Shown here in pieces: positions 1 through 15,500 of a stretch of 64,000 bases of DNA. The position numbers and the translations under genes were made by a program. The notes beneath the pieces were generated by a model. That model was not told the DNA's origin, did no database searches, and saw only the letters and a program-made list of their open reading frames with translations. How positions within the stretch are numbered: position 1 is the stretch's first letter; each line of letters begins with the position of its first letter. The stretch comes from RUG695 sp050943135 (GTDB lineage Bacteria; Planctomycetota; Planctomycetia; Pirellulales; Thermoguttaceae), in assembly GCA_050943135.1 (NCBI GenBank), contig JBMNOP010000007.1:1-64000 (forward strand), given 5' to 3'.

Positions 1-460
1 CGAGCCTTTGTTGGAAATCCCGCCGCCGCCGGAGCCTGCGGTATTCCCCGAGATCGTGCAGTTGGTCAGGGTCAGCGTGCCGCTGTCGTTGCAAATCCCG
101 CCGCCTTCGCCGGAGCCTGCGGTATTCCCCGCGACCGTGCAGTTGGTCAGGGTCAGCGTGCCGCTGTCGTTGCAAATCCCGCCGCCTTCGCCGGAGCCTG
201 CGGTATTCCCCGCGACCGTGCAGTTGGTCAGGGTCAGCGTGCCGTAGGAGTTGTAAATCCCGCCGCCGGAGCCGGTTGTGGTATTCCCTGTGACCGTGCA
301 GTTGGTCAGGGTCAGCGTGCCGTAGGAGTTGTAAATCCCGCCGCCGGAGCCGGTTGTGGTATTCCCTGTGACCGTGCAGTCGGTCAGGGTCAGCGTGCCG
401 TAGGAGTTGTAAATCCCGCCGCCGTAGACGGTTGTTTCCCCGCCGGTAATCGTTAAACCA
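1..460. repeat. Tandem 69-78 bp repeats coding beta-helix rungs (array 2)
   Basis: A second array of the rung repeat in the same gene. The units differ from array 1 mainly at the GSGEGGG and SYGTLT positions. It continues past the left edge, so its copy number is unknown. Confidence 0.75.
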
Positions 461-2028
461 AGAAGATCCACCGGATCTTCAACCGTCCCGCCGGTTACAT
501 AGAACACCCGACTTCGCCCGGTTCCGTCAATCGTTATTCCGCCGATTTCCGTGGCGTCGATCGTAATCCCCCGGCGGATTTCAAGCCTTGTTCCGCGAAG
601 GGTGATCGTTCCCCCGGCAAGCGCGGCATCGAAGAGAATCGTGTCACCGGCCGCCGCGTAAAGAATCGCCTCACGCAACGAGATAAGACCGTCCGTAACA
701 TTGACGATGTCTTGAACGGTCGTGACGACAACAGACGGGGTTTCCGGAATTTTAACAAAAGGGTCTTGGTACTCGTAGGCCCCGATATCAACCGTGGCCT
801 CCGATTTCCAGGAGGCGACGATTCGCAAGTTTCCGACAATATCGGTTTCGGTCGTTACCGCTCCGTTATCGCCGCGGTCGATCGCCCAACTGCTTTCGGT
901 CAGGGAAAGATCGAGTTCGTTGAGGTTGGTCAGGCTTCCCGATTCGAAAACCGGGGCGACGGTAAAACCGGGGTCAAAACCGATGATGTTGTTGCTTTCG
1001 GTAAATGTGCCACCGGAATGGTAAATGTCTTTGTCCGAACCGGCATCGTTGAGAGCAACAATGCTGTTGGTCAGAGTCAGCGTGCTACGGTTGTAAATCC
1101 CGCCGCCGGAGCCGCTTGCGGTATTCCCCGCGACCGTGCAGTTGGTCAGAGTCAGCGTGCCACTGCTGTTGTAAATCCCGCCGCCGCTGTATCTTGCGGT
1201 ATTCCCCGCGACCGTGCAGTTGGTCAGAGTCAGCGTGCCACTGCTGTTGTAAATCCCGCCGCTGTATCTTGCGGTATTCCCCGCGACCGTGCAGTTGGTC
1301 AGAGTCAGCGTGCCACTGCTGTTGTAAATCCCGCCGCCGGAGTAACTTGCGGTATTCCCCGAGACCGTGCAGTTGGTCAGAGTCAGCGTGCCACTGCTGT
1401 TGTAAATCCCGCCGCCGCTGTATCTTGCGGTATTCCCCGCGACCGTGCAGTCGGTGAGGGTCAACATGCCGCTGCTGTTGAAAATCCCGCAGCCGCCGCC
1501 GTCGAAGGCAGAGCTACTTGATCTATTTCCCTCGACCGTGCAGTCGGTCAGGGTCAGCGTGCCGATGTTGATAATCCCGCCGCCGCCGGAGTCGGTTGTT
1601 TTCCCGCCGGTAATCGTCAAAGCCACAAGATCCACCGGATCTTCAACCGTCCCGCCGGTTACATAGAACACCCGGCTTCGCCCGTTTCCGTCGATCGTTA
1701 TCCCGCCGATTCCCGTGGCGTCGATCGTGATACCCCGGCGGATTTCAAGCTCTGTTCCGCGAAGGGTGATCGTTCCCCCGGCAAGCGCGGCATCGAAGAG
1801 AATCGTGTCACCGGCCGCCGCGCGAAAAATCGCCTCGCGCAGCGAAAGCTGACTGTCGCCCGTGTTCCAAGAGGTCGGGTCTTCCGTTGTGTTCACCACC
1901 CACGTTACCGCTTCGGACGGGGCCGGTGCCGGGATAAATTCGGATCCCATGTCTGCTCCTCCGGCCAGAACGGCGAGAAGCGTGCGCTCTTCCAGAGATT
2001 CCACACGAAGTTTGCGATCATTCATCAT
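1..2028 (-). CDS. LEPR-XLL secreted beta-helix repeat protein (partial, C-terminus beyond left edge)
   Basis: An open frame of 676 codons runs without a stop from ATG at 2028 to the left edge, so the C-terminus is missing. A clear AAGGAG ribosome site precedes the tandem ATG ATG (2028 or 2025). Residues 3-20 carry the LEPR-XLL motif (VESLEERTLLA), a planctomycete N-terminal export-associated signature. The rest is a right-handed parallel beta-helix of the Pmp/choice-of-anchor Q type. It has two modules, each opening with a SLREAI...GDTI...GGITIDG segment. Each is followed by 24-26-residue rungs of the form GGGIYN-x-GTLTLT-x-CTV-x-GNT, at about 1075-1580 and 1-460. The first module closes with DIGAYEYQ. 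Surface or extracellular adhesin or polysaccharide-interacting protein is the likely role; the ligand is unknown. It is paralogous to the N-terminal 310 residues of the giant protein at 12528-24257. Confidence 0.85.
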   Translation of the reverse strand, partial: MMNDRKLRVESLEERTLLAVLAGGADMGSEFIPAPAPSEAVTWVVNTTEDPTSWNTGDSQLSLREAIFRAAAGDTILFDAALAGGTITLRGTELEIRRGITIDATGIGGITIDGNGRSRVFYVTGGTVEDPVDLVALTITGGKTTDSGGGGIINIGTLTLTDCTVEGNRSSSSAFDGGGCGIFNSSGMLTLTDCTVAGNTARYSGGGIYNSSGTLTLTNCTVSGNTASYSGGGIYNSSGTLTLTNCTVAGNTARYSGGIYNSSGTLTLTNCTVAGNTARYSGGGIYNSSGTLTLTNCTVAGNTASGSGGGIYNRSTLTLTNSIVALNDAGSDKDIYHSGGTFTESNNIIGFDPGFTVAPVFESGSLTNLNELDLSLTESSWAIDRGDNGAVTTETDIVGNLRIVASWKSEATVDIGAYEYQDPFVKIPETPSVVVTTVQDIVNVTDGLISLREAILYAAAGDTILFDAALAGGTITLRGTRLEIRRGITIDATEIGGITIDGTGRSRVFYVTGGTVEDPVDLLGLTITGGETTVYGGGIYNSYGTLTLTDCTVTGNTTTGSGGGIYNSYGTLTLTNCTVTGNTTTGSGGGIYNSYGTLTLTNCTVAGNTAGSGEGGGICNDSGTLTLTNCTVAGNTAGSGEGGGICNDSGTLTLTNCTISGNTAGSGGGGISNKGS
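1075..1580. repeat. Tandem 75-78 bp repeats coding beta-helix rungs (array 1)
   Basis: Near-identical units of 75 or 78 bp (for example starts at 1141, 1219 and 1294) encode successive beta-helix rungs. Unit length stays a multiple of three, so copy-number change keeps the frame. A second array of the same repeat lies at 1-460. Confidence 0.8.
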
Positions 2029-2478
2029 TCGGCTCCTTATAGTAACTGTTACAAATGAAGTTTTTCAAGCTCTCTCCCCACCGCAAACCGATTCCGATTT
2101 TCGGAGATCGTCATCCCGGAAAAACCGTTTCGTGCCGTCGGAAGGGGGCCGAACACCCTATAAATCTTATCGAAACGGATCTCCACCTCAACGACCGTTA
2201 CCGGAAATTCCCAACTTCGTCTTGGGGTAAAAAGGCAAGTTTCGGAACGACCCGTACGCCCCCACCGGAACGTCAATCCCAAACCACTGCCCCGCGCCCG
2301 AGACGGGAAGTTCGATCGGAAGGATCGCCCCCCGGCGCGGACATTCTCAAACCCGGTGTCCGACCTTCGCGAACGGGTCGCGCGACGGTGAAAAGTGCGC
2401 GACGAAGTCGAATCGATTTTTTCGGTGTGTTTTTGGGCCATCGGTTTCTCGGGTGATTTCAAACGAAACGTCGGTATC
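2029..2478. other. Intergenic region, 450 bp
   Basis: No convincing gene on either strand. A possible minus-strand promoter for the LEPR-XLL gene is TTGAAA (2063-2068), 18 bp, TACTAT (2039-2044), overlapping a small GTAAC-T-GTTAC palindrome. The -10 lies very close to the ribosome site, so this is tentative. No clear terminator is visible after the helicase operon. Confidence 0.35.
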
Positions 2479-5391
2479 TTATTTGTCCGGAAGGTAAACG
2501 TAGATTCCGACCATGTCGGCCGGAAGTTCGGGAAGGACTTCCGTCCTCTGCGATTCCCGTAATGCGGAACGGACCCGCACATGGGCCTCTTTTAAGGTTG
2601 CGGCCCGCTCGCGGACGAACTCGGCGATTTGGTCTTGTAACACGCCGTATTGGTCGAGGACATCTTCGATGCGGCGCTGCGCGGTTTCGGTCGGAATGTT
2701 GCCGGTCGGTTTCGCGCGGAGGAGCTTTTCGACCTCTTCGTCGGGCAACCATTCGGGCCGCGAGGGGGAACCGGCGAACCCGACAATCTGCACCTCTTCG
2801 GCTAAAAGGGGCGGGTATTCCCTGTCGCGCCGGGTTTGGATGATCTGGAATCGTTCCCGCAAAAGCAACAGCGTCGTTCTCGTTCCGACGGCGTCGGTGC
2901 GGATGACCCCGCACCGGCTCGCAAGCGGTTTTTCGGAAAGGGGGTCGAGCGCGTGATTCTTCACGTATTCCGCCAACTTTTCGGTGAGCTGGTCGGTTCG
3001 CGAAACGTAATCGCACCCTTCGGGAACCGGTTGCGAAAACCCGACGTTCCACCGATCGTATTCGGGCAGATAGTCGCGCAGGTTTTCCGGGGCCTCGGTC
3101 AGGTCGATCTCGTGGTGGTTCCCGTGTCGGGTGATTTTGGCGTCGCTCGCGCGCAGAACGTTGAGTACGAAGTTTCGGACGTCCTCTTCGGAACCGACCG
3201 AGGTTTGGGCATCTTGGATGATCGGACCGATCTCGTCGAGCCTGTTCGCGTAAGCGTCTTGCGCGAACATCGTGCGACTGCGCTTTTCCCACTCCGCGGC
3301 ATTTTTCCATTCCCGGTCGAGTTCTTCTCTTTTCGATTCGAGAAATTCATCCATTCCGGGAAGGGTCTGGGTCAACGACGCACGGCGCGCGGCCTGTGAC
3401 CCGCGCCGCAACCGAAGGCCGGAAAAAATCGCTTCGAGCACATCTTTTGCGTTGGCCGGAACCGGCACCGAAACGCCGAGTTCTTTCCTGATGTTTTCAT
3501 GCTTTCTGATGAGGATTTCCAAAACCAGGCCGTCGATGAAATTGTCTCGCCCGTAAAAGGTCATGACACGAACCTTGGGCGAAGATTGGCCAAAACGGTC
3601 GACACGCCCTTCCCGCTGCTCGTGCCGGGTCGGGTTCCAGCTCAGATCGTAGTGAATCACCGCGTTGAAGGAGTGTTGAAGGTTGATCCCTTCCGAAAGA
3701 CAGTCGGTACAGACGAGGATCCGATTCTCTTTCCGCGACAATTCTTCGATCCGCCGCTCCCGTTCTTCCGGAGGCAGAAGGCCGGAAACCCCGACCACCT
3801 CGTAACCTTTGGGAAGTCGTTCCCGAAGCTGTTCGCACAGGTAATCGACGGTCGGGATGAACCGGCAGAAAACGATCGGAAAGAACCCCTCTTTCACCAG
3901 ACCTTTCAGGTGGTTCACAAGGGTTTTCATCTTGGTATCTTTTTCCCCGTACAGCGATTCCGCCATCTTGGCGAACTCGCGCAACTTCCGGCGTCGGGAA
4001 TCGGAGATGATCGCGATCCCGTCTTCTTCGGGCCTTTCGGGCGTGGGGATGGACGCGACCCCGTCTTCTTCGGGCTCTTCGGGCGTGCAGTCGGCTCCCA
4101 TCGGGGTTCCGAAATCCTCTTCGTCGTCGAGGTCGAGGTCGAGGACCATACGGTCCCCCATCTGATCGATGACTTTCGGATCGAGTCCGAGCGCCTGATT
4201 CCGTTTGAGGAGCGTCTCTTTGGTCGCTGCCGGGCTCGACGCGAGCGAACGGAGGAGCGAAAGCGCCGACCACCAGCGAACCCGCTGGGTTTGCTCGTTG
4301 CCCGAATCGTCGTCGACCATTCCGCGGGTGAAGTCGATCACCTTATCGAAAAGGTCTTTGTACTCGGGGGAAAGGGACCACCCCTCCTCGCGGGTTTCCC
4401 GTTCCGGAAAGACGGTCTCGGCGTCGAGGTAACGGCGAATATCGGCCCGCCGCCGCTGGACGAGATGTTTGGCGATTTCGCGGCGGTACTCCTTTTTCCC
4501 GTCCCCGCTCAAATCGTCCGGGTAATCCGAAAAGGCGGGGTTCAGGAACCCCAAAAGGGAACGGAACGCGTCCTTTTTGCCGCTGTGCGGGGTCGCGGTA
4601 ACGAAAATCATGTGCCGGTCCGAGTCTTGGCAGAGCCGGGCAGCCACCTGGTGGCGTTGATGGCGGGCGCCGGCGTAACCGGGCGTGTAACCGGTCGCGT
4701 GGGCCTCGTCGATCACCACCAGTTCCGGCGCCGACCGTAAAAATTCGGCGCGCCGCCTGTCCGATTTGATGAAGTCGATCGAAACGACGGTGTACGGATA
4801 GACGTCGAAGATCGATTCGCCGCCCCCGCATTCCCGCTCCAACCGACCGGCGGTACGCGTAAGAACCGGTTTGGCGTCCAGATGAAACTTTTCGTGGAGT
4901 TCCTCTTCCCACTGTTCCACAAGGTAGGGGGGACATAAAACGCAAAAGCGCCTGATTTCCCCCCGGTCGAGGAGTTCGCGAACGATCAGGGAGGCCTCGA
5001 CCGTTTTACCGATCCCGACATCGTCGGCGATCAGGAGCCGGACCGGATCCTGTTTCATCGCCAGCAGGAGCGGAACGAGCTGGTAGGGGCGCGGGTCGAC
5101 GGCGATCCGCCCGAAACACCGAAACGGGCCGGCGGCGCTGCGTAACCCCAACCGCATCGCGTCGCGCAAAAACCCGCACGAGCGATGGTCTCCGATCTGA
5201 TCGGGTCGCGGAGGGGCAAAGGTCGCGGAAGTAACCTCTTCCATCTCGGTCAGGATTCCGGTCGACTCCTCTTCGGCCCCGTCGATCGGGCGGAGAAGCA
5301 AAAGTTCCGAAGTCGAGTCGGGAAGAACGATCCAGTCTCGCCCGCGTACCGAAACGAGGGAACCGGGGCTGAAATTCATCGTTGTTGACAT
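2479..5391 (-). CDS. SNF2-type helicase, DrmD-like (DISARM-related)
   Basis: 970-aa superfamily 2 helicase. Walker A ADDVGIGKT is at residues 122-130, the DEAH box (VVIDEAH) near 225-231, the TATPHSG motif III near 265, and the helicase C-terminal motif HEQREGRVDRFGQ near 600. About 100 residues precede the motor, with an FGRIAVDPRPYQLVPLL entry. A long C-terminal region of about 330 residues lacks a domain I recognise. The length and the N-terminal block resemble DrmD, the SNF2 helicase of class 1 DISARM. ATG at 5391 lies 5 nt after the stop of the DUF1998 helicase, so the two genes form one operon. Family knowledge: DrmD-type helicases act in anti-phage defence. That this gene does so is inferred from its partner. 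Confidence 0.8.
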   Translation of the reverse strand: MSTTMNFSPGSLVSVRGRDWIVLPDSTSELLLLRPIDGAEEESTGILTEMEEVTSATFAPPRPDQIGDHRSCGFLRDAMRLGLRSAAGPFRCFGRIAVDPRPYQLVPLLLAMKQDPVRLLIADDVGIGKTVEASLIVRELLDRGEIRRFCVLCPPYLVEQWEEELHEKFHLDAKPVLTRTAGRLERECGGGESIFDVYPYTVVSIDFIKSDRRRAEFLRSAPELVVIDEAHATGYTPGYAGARHQRHQVAARLCQDSDRHMIFVTATPHSGKKDAFRSLLGFLNPAFSDYPDDLSGDGKKEYRREIAKHLVQRRRADIRRYLDAETVFPERETREEGWSLSPEYKDLFDKVIDFTRGMVDDDSGNEQTQRVRWWSALSLLRSLASSPAATKETLLKRNQALGLDPKVIDQMGDRMVLDLDLDDEEDFGTPMGADCTPEEPEEDGVASIPTPERPEEDGIAIISDSRRRKLREFAKMAESLYGEKDTKMKTLVNHLKGLVKEGFFPIVFCRFIPTVDYLCEQLRERLPKGYEVVGVSGLLPPEERERRIEELSRKENRILVCTDCLSEGINLQHSFNAVIHYDLSWNPTRHEQREGRVDRFGQSSPKVRVMTFYGRDNFIDGLVLEILIRKHENIRKELGVSVPVPANAKDVLEAIFSGLRLRRGSQAARRASLTQTLPGMDEFLESKREELDREWKNAAEWEKRSRTMFAQDAYANRLDEIGPIIQDAQTSVGSEEDVRNFVLNVLRASDAKITRHGNHHEIDLTEAPENLRDYLPEYDRWNVGFSQPVPEGCDYVSRTDQLTEKLAEYVKNHALDPLSEKPLASRCGVIRTDAVGTRTTLLLLRERFQIIQTRRDREYPPLLAEEVQIVGFAGSPSRPEWLPDEEVEKLLRAKPTGNIPTETAQRRIEDVLDQYGVLQDQIAEFVRERAATLKEAHVRVRSALRESQRTEVLPELPADMVGIYVYLPDK

Positions 5392-5396
5392 ACTTT

Positions 5397-10685
<5,289 letters not shown>

Positions 10686-11099
10686 AGAAACCACCCCTTG
10701 GAAAATGGCCCGGAACCCTTCCTGAAAACGCCTCTTCCGCCGGCTTCGTTCCCCCCGACCCGTTCCCCGAACCGGAGGCTCCCCCGCGGGATAAACGCCA
10801 GAGGCATCGTTTTGCCGGAACCCAAGCGACCGACGATGACCGAAACTTCTCGGAACCCCGCCCTTTCAGTCAACCTTTGTCATAGGTCTATTAAAATAGG
10901 TCACCCTTTATTTTGCAAGGGGCCAATCGATTTTTTACGCGAATCTCCCTTGTTTTCGGGGGCGAAAAAGATCGGCGCCCCGGCAACGGCCGACGAAGGT
11001 TTCCCGCCCAAACAGGCGCCCCTGTTTTCGCTATAGATTTTACGGGACGGGGCGCGGTTCGTTTTCTTCGGTTTCTTCTTGTCGTTAAAGGGGGTCTTG
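10686..11099. other. Intergenic region, 414 bp, between divergent genes
   Basis: Holds the helicase-operon promoter and its roughly 195-nt leader. The leader contains an open minus-strand frame from a TTG at 10873 that includes a Walker-A-like GRLGSGKT, with no homologue I recognise. Toward the plus-strand gene I see only the ribosome site AAGGGGG before 11100. Confidence 0.4.
10890..10918 (-). promoter_or_regulatory. Promoter of the two-helicase operon
   Basis: On the minus strand TTGCAA (10913-10918), a 17-bp spacer and TTTAAT (10890-10895). The -10 is embedded in ATTTTAATAG, also present in the recT promoter. An imperfect inverted repeat (GGTCTATT-AA-AATAGGTC) covers the -10 and could be an operator. 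The leader to the ATG is about 195 nt. Confidence 0.5.
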
Positions 11100-11876
11100 A
11101 TGTCGAAACTTATTCTTTCGGCCGAGGCGGCTCGGCGGATCGTCGAATCGGGGTCGGTCGCGGAACTCTGCGATCTGCAGCGGGTCGCGCCGCCGGTCCG
11201 GGGGCCGGTTCCGCGGGAAGGTTGGGAGTGTCGGTTCACCAACGAAGGGCGATGGCGGCTCGAACCGGGAGAAATGGTCGGTGTCATCGGGATGGTCGAT
11301 GCCGAACTGCCGAGCGGCGAGGCGATCGAAACGTGGCGGTCGGAAGGGTTGCGCCTGCGGGCAAAACGGATCGGGAACATCGACGACGCCAATTCCGCCT
11401 GGCTGGTCCGCGGGGTCGCCCTCGACGAAATCGCGCCGGGCGAAACGGGGCGCGGGGTCGCGCCCGGCGCCTTCATGGCCCTCGTTTGGCGCGACCCGGC
11501 CGTGATCGACGAGGGGCGACGTTTCCTAACCCGCGCCGACTGGAAAACGGTTACCCGGACCGATCCCGACGGCGTGAGCCGGAAAACACGTCGCCTGACC
11601 TTCGTGAAATATCCGGGCGACTATACCGTGGTCGATGCCGCCGTGCCCGACGAAGAGGACTGCGTCTTCGGTCTGATCACCCCTGCCCTGCCCGGCCCGT
11701 TCGTCGACGAAATCGCGTCGGTCGACCCGGCGGCCGGAACCGCCCTCCTTTCGTGCGGGGTCGCCGCCGCGTCGCCGCTGCGCGGCCTGACCGCCTCGGA
11801 TGTCGGCCGGCAGGTCCTGCTGACGCGCGATACCGTAACACGCGCCTGGTACATCCTGGTGGCCGACGGAACGTAA
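11100..11876 (+). CDS. Hypothetical protein, 258 aa
   Basis: I do not recognise this protein. It is soluble-looking, acidic and rich in Arg, Gly and Val, with no signal peptide, transmembrane segment or obvious enzyme motif. ATG at 11100 is preceded by AAGGGGGTCTTG, a good ribosome site, and is preferred over the upstream in-frame start at 11079. High-GC codon use matches the neighbouring genes. It is a single-gene unit, since a strong intrinsic terminator follows 50 nt after the stop. It stands between the helicase operon (divergent) and the giant dockerin protein, and its style resembles the accessory structural proteins of the phage cluster at 24355-42065. That resemblance is only an impression. 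Confidence 0.65.
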   Translation: MSKLILSAEAARRIVESGSVAELCDLQRVAPPVRGPVPREGWECRFTNEGRWRLEPGEMVGVIGMVDAELPSGEAIETWRSEGLRLRAKRIGNIDDANSAWLVRGVALDEIAPGETGRGVAPGAFMALVWRDPAVIDEGRRFLTRADWKTVTRTDPDGVSRKTRRLTFVKYPGDYTVVDAAVPDEEDCVFGLITPALPGPFVDEIASVDPAAGTALLSCGVAAASPLRGLTASDVGRQVLLTRDTVTRAWYILVADGT

Positions 11877-11924
11877 GGTCGCGCACACGGAACAGCTCGC
11901 CTGTTCGGCGCGCGCCCGGTAAGG

Positions 11925-11972
11925 AAAGAGCCTTCCCCCCTCAACCGTTTGAGGGGGGAAGGCTCTTTTTTT
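11925..11972 (+). terminator. Intrinsic terminator after the 258-aa hypothetical gene
   Basis: A perfect 20-bp stem (11925-11944 with 11949-11968) and a 4-nt CCGT loop, followed by a T run to 11972. An A run on the 5' side makes it potentially bidirectional. Confidence 0.9.
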
Positions 11973-12274
11973 GGATCGGGCGAACTCCTTTTCCCCTCGG
12001 GGATCGAACTACCGAAAGGAGACGTCGGTCGGTGCCGGCACGCCAAAAAAAACAGACGGTTTCACCGGCAAGCCCCCGGCAACCAAAAAAAACCGAAACC
12101 GAGTTTTACCCGCGACCGACTGCGGCAAAACCAGAGAGCGCCGAAAAAGCGAATCGGCGCGGGTTACCGATGCCGTCCGTGCGTTCCACGGAAATTCCGG
12201 AAAGCGATGGGGCATGTCTCGGGTGAAATCGGTAAAAAAACAGAAAAATTTTTGATATCCACCCATTAAATCCG

Positions 12275-12303
12275 TTGCGAAATTTGGCAACCTGTGGTAA
12301 CAT
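12275..12303 (+). promoter_or_regulatory. Candidate promoter of the giant dockerin protein gene
   Basis: TTGCGA (12275-12280), a 17-bp spacer and TAACAT (12298-12303), with a TG dinucleotide one base upstream of the -10 (extended -10). This would give a leader of about 215 nt. Confidence 0.4.
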
Positions 12304-12527
12304 CACGGCGGAGAACACCCCTGCTGGGTTTTTGACATGAAAAAATTTTCTTGAGAACTGTTTCACTTTGACCGTATCGCCCACGTTTCTGTTTTTTCCG
12401 GGGGTGAATCGGCCACGCGAAGACCGTCTGTCGGCATCTCTTCCGTTTAGGGAACAGGCCGAACGGTCTTTTGATTATTGTTGTTTTATTTTATTTTGTT
12501 TTGTTTTCGATCGGAGTTGTTTTGATC

Positions 12528-15500
12528 ATGAAAAAGCTTCTGTCTCGTTCTTTACGGCTTGAAAATTTGGAAAACCGTATCCTTTTGGCCGTGATCGCGG
12601 GGGCCGATCCTGCCATGACCGCCGCGCCGCAACCCACGTCGTCATCGTATCTCGTAACAACGCTCGCCGATACGGTCGACGCCTCCGACGGTGCCATGTC
12701 GCTCCGCGAGGCGATCATCGCCGCAGTCACCGGCGACACCATCACGTTCGCAAGCAGCCTTGCCGGGGGAACGATCACCCTTTCCGGCGCCGCGCTTACG
12801 ATCACCGGCGGAATCACCATCGATGCCACGGGCATCGCGGGTGCCGGCGGAATCACGATCGACGGAAACAACGCCAGCCGCATCTTCTTTATCGACGGGG
12901 GATCGGCGACCAATCCGGTCGTCCTGAACCATCTGAAGATCACGGGGGGGTATGCCAGCGGTTCCGGAGGGGCAATTCGTGTCAGCACGGGGAGACATCT
13001 CACGCTCATCGACTGTGCCATAACGGGTAATGTTGCCCTCAGTGAAGCCGGGGGGGTCTATAACGACGGAACAATCAATCTCTACGGCTGTACCATCGCG
13101 GGCAACACATGCCAGAGCGGCACCGGCGGAGTTTACAGTACCAATATCGCGTACCTCTACAACACGATCATTGCGGAAAACTTTGGTAACCAAGGCTCCG
13201 GACAAGATTATGCCTGTGGGAGCAAGGGCAAAAGCTACGCTTACTATACGCTTTCTTCCTGCCACAAATGGACAACGCAGCAAGGGTGCATTCTATACAA
13301 CGGGGGGATCCTCTTTACCAATGCGGCCGGGGGCGATTATACCCTGGCGCCGCAATCGCTGGCGATCGACCAAGGAGACAACACCTACGCCACATGGGCA
13401 ACCGACCTGGCGGGGAATCCGCGTATTTCCAGTCTCGTCGTCGATATCGGGGCGTACGAATACCAGTTTCCCGTCGTCCCGGGGGTAACCGTCACCGGTT
13501 ATACCGGGGAATACGACGGCGCCCTGCACGGGGTCACGGTCAACGGAACCCAATCGGGCGACGTCGTTCGATACAGCACCGACGGCGGCCAGACCTACAG
13601 TGCGACCGCCCCCACCATCCTCTTTGGCAGCCAGACCGTTCACGTCAAGGTCAGCCGTGCCAACTACAGCGACTGGATCGGCTCGGCCGACATCACCATC
13701 ACTCAGAAACAGTTGACCGTGACCGGAACCACGGTTTCCGGCAAAACGTACGACGGCACGACGGGCGCCGCCATCACCCTCGGGACGGTCAACGGAGCGA
13801 TTGCCACCGACGACGTGACCGTCACCCCCTCGGGGGCGTTCCCAAGCGCCAACGTCGGCGATTACGGAGTGACCGTCACCTACACGATCTCCGGCGCCCA
13901 GGCCGGTTACTACCTGGCACCGGTGCCCGATACCTGTGCCGCGTCGATTACCCCGGCCGGCATCGCGGGGGTGACCGTCACCGGTTATACCGGGACGTAC
14001 GACGGCGCTCCGCACGGGGTCACGGTCAGCGGCACCCAATCGGGCGACACGATCTTTTACAGCACCGACGGCGGTCAGACCTACAGCACGACCCCGTCCG
14101 AATTTTTTGTCGGTAACAGAACCGTTCATGTCAAGGTCAGCCGTGCCAACCACAGCGACTGGCTGGGCGCGGCGAACGTTAACATCGCCCGGAAACAGTT
14201 GACCGTAACCGGAACCACGGTGGCCGATAAAGTATACGACGGCACGACCAATGCCCCCGTGACCATCGGGGCGGTCTCCGGCCGGCTCGGCACCGACGAC
14301 GTAACCGTGACCGCCTCGGGCGCGTTCGCCAGCGCCAATGTCGGAACCCATACCGTTACCGTCACCTACGCGCTTACCGGCGCCGCTGCCGCCTATTACA
14401 TCGCCCCGGCCACCGAGACGTTCACCGCGTCGATCACCAAGGCCGACCCGGCGCCCGACGCCTATACCGTCACCGGTTATACCGGAGCATACGACGGCGC
14501 CCTGCACGGGGTCACGGTCAACGGAACCCAATCGGGCGATACGGTTCAATACAGCGCCGACGGCGTCACCTACAGTACAACCCCGGTAACAATCCTCTTC
14601 GGTACCCAACACGTCTACGTCAAGGTCAGCCGTGCCAACTACAACGACTGGACCGGCTCGGCCGACATCAACATCACCCAAAAACAGTTGACCGTGACCG
14701 GAACCACGGTTACCGGCAAAACATACGACGGTACGACGGGTGCCGCCATCGTTCTCGGGACGGTCGACGGGGCGATCGGCACCGACGACGTAACCGTGAC
14801 CCCCTCGGGTGCGTTCCCAAGCGCCGATGTCGGCGATTACCAGGTGACCGTCACCTACGCGCTCTCCGGCGCCGCTTCCGGTTACTACCTGGCTCCGGTG
14901 GCCGATACCTGTGCCGCGTCGATTACTCCGGCCGACATCACGGGGGTAACCGTCACCGGCTATACCGGGACGTACGACGGCGTCGCGCATGGGGTCACGG
15001 TCAGCGGCACACAGCCCGGCGATACGATCACTTACAGTTACAATGTGGGCGGCGGCCTGACCTCCGGCACAACCCCGCCCACATTCCTTGTCGGCAGCGC
15101 GACCGTCTTCGTCCAGGTCAGCCGTGCGAACCATAACGACTGGTTTGGCGCGGCGAACGTTAACATCGCCCGGAAACAGTTGACCGTAACCGGAACCACG
15201 GTGGCCGATAAAGTATACGACGGCACGACCAGTGCTCCCGTTACCATCGGGACGGTCGCCGGCCGGCTCGGCACCGACGATGTGAACGTGACCGCCACGG
15301 GCGCGTTCGCCAGCGCCAATGTCGGAACCCATACCGTCACCGTCACCTACACGCTTACCGGCGCCGATGCCGATTACTACATCGCCCCGGCCACCGAGAC
15401 GTTCACCGCGTCGATCACCAAGGCCGACCCGGCGCCCGACGCCTACACGCTGGCCGGTTACATCGGGACCTACGACGGCGCCAAGCACGGGATCACGATC

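Larger units (their letters stand above)
11877..12527. other. Intergenic region, 651 bp, upstream of the giant gene
   Basis: Contains the terminator at 11925-11972 and a candidate promoter at 12275-12303. The 12480-12527 stretch is T-rich and is probably the untranslated leader; it is open in frame with the giant gene. I see no gene here. Confidence 0.5.

Noticed and set aside
712..1521. Plus-strand repeat frame opposite the beta-helix gene
   Set aside because: Antisense to the LEPR-XLL gene, whose minus frame has a clear start, signal motif and beta-helix rungs.
1..1620. Regular repeats that might be read as a CRISPR array
   Set aside because: Repeats are tandem coding units of 69-78 bp without unique spacers and remain in frame.
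12471..12527. 19-codon N-terminal extension of the giant protein with a hydrophobic stretch
   Set aside because: It lies in a T-rich leader. The conserved LEPR-XLL start is MKKLL at 12528, so the hydrophobic codons are probably chance.
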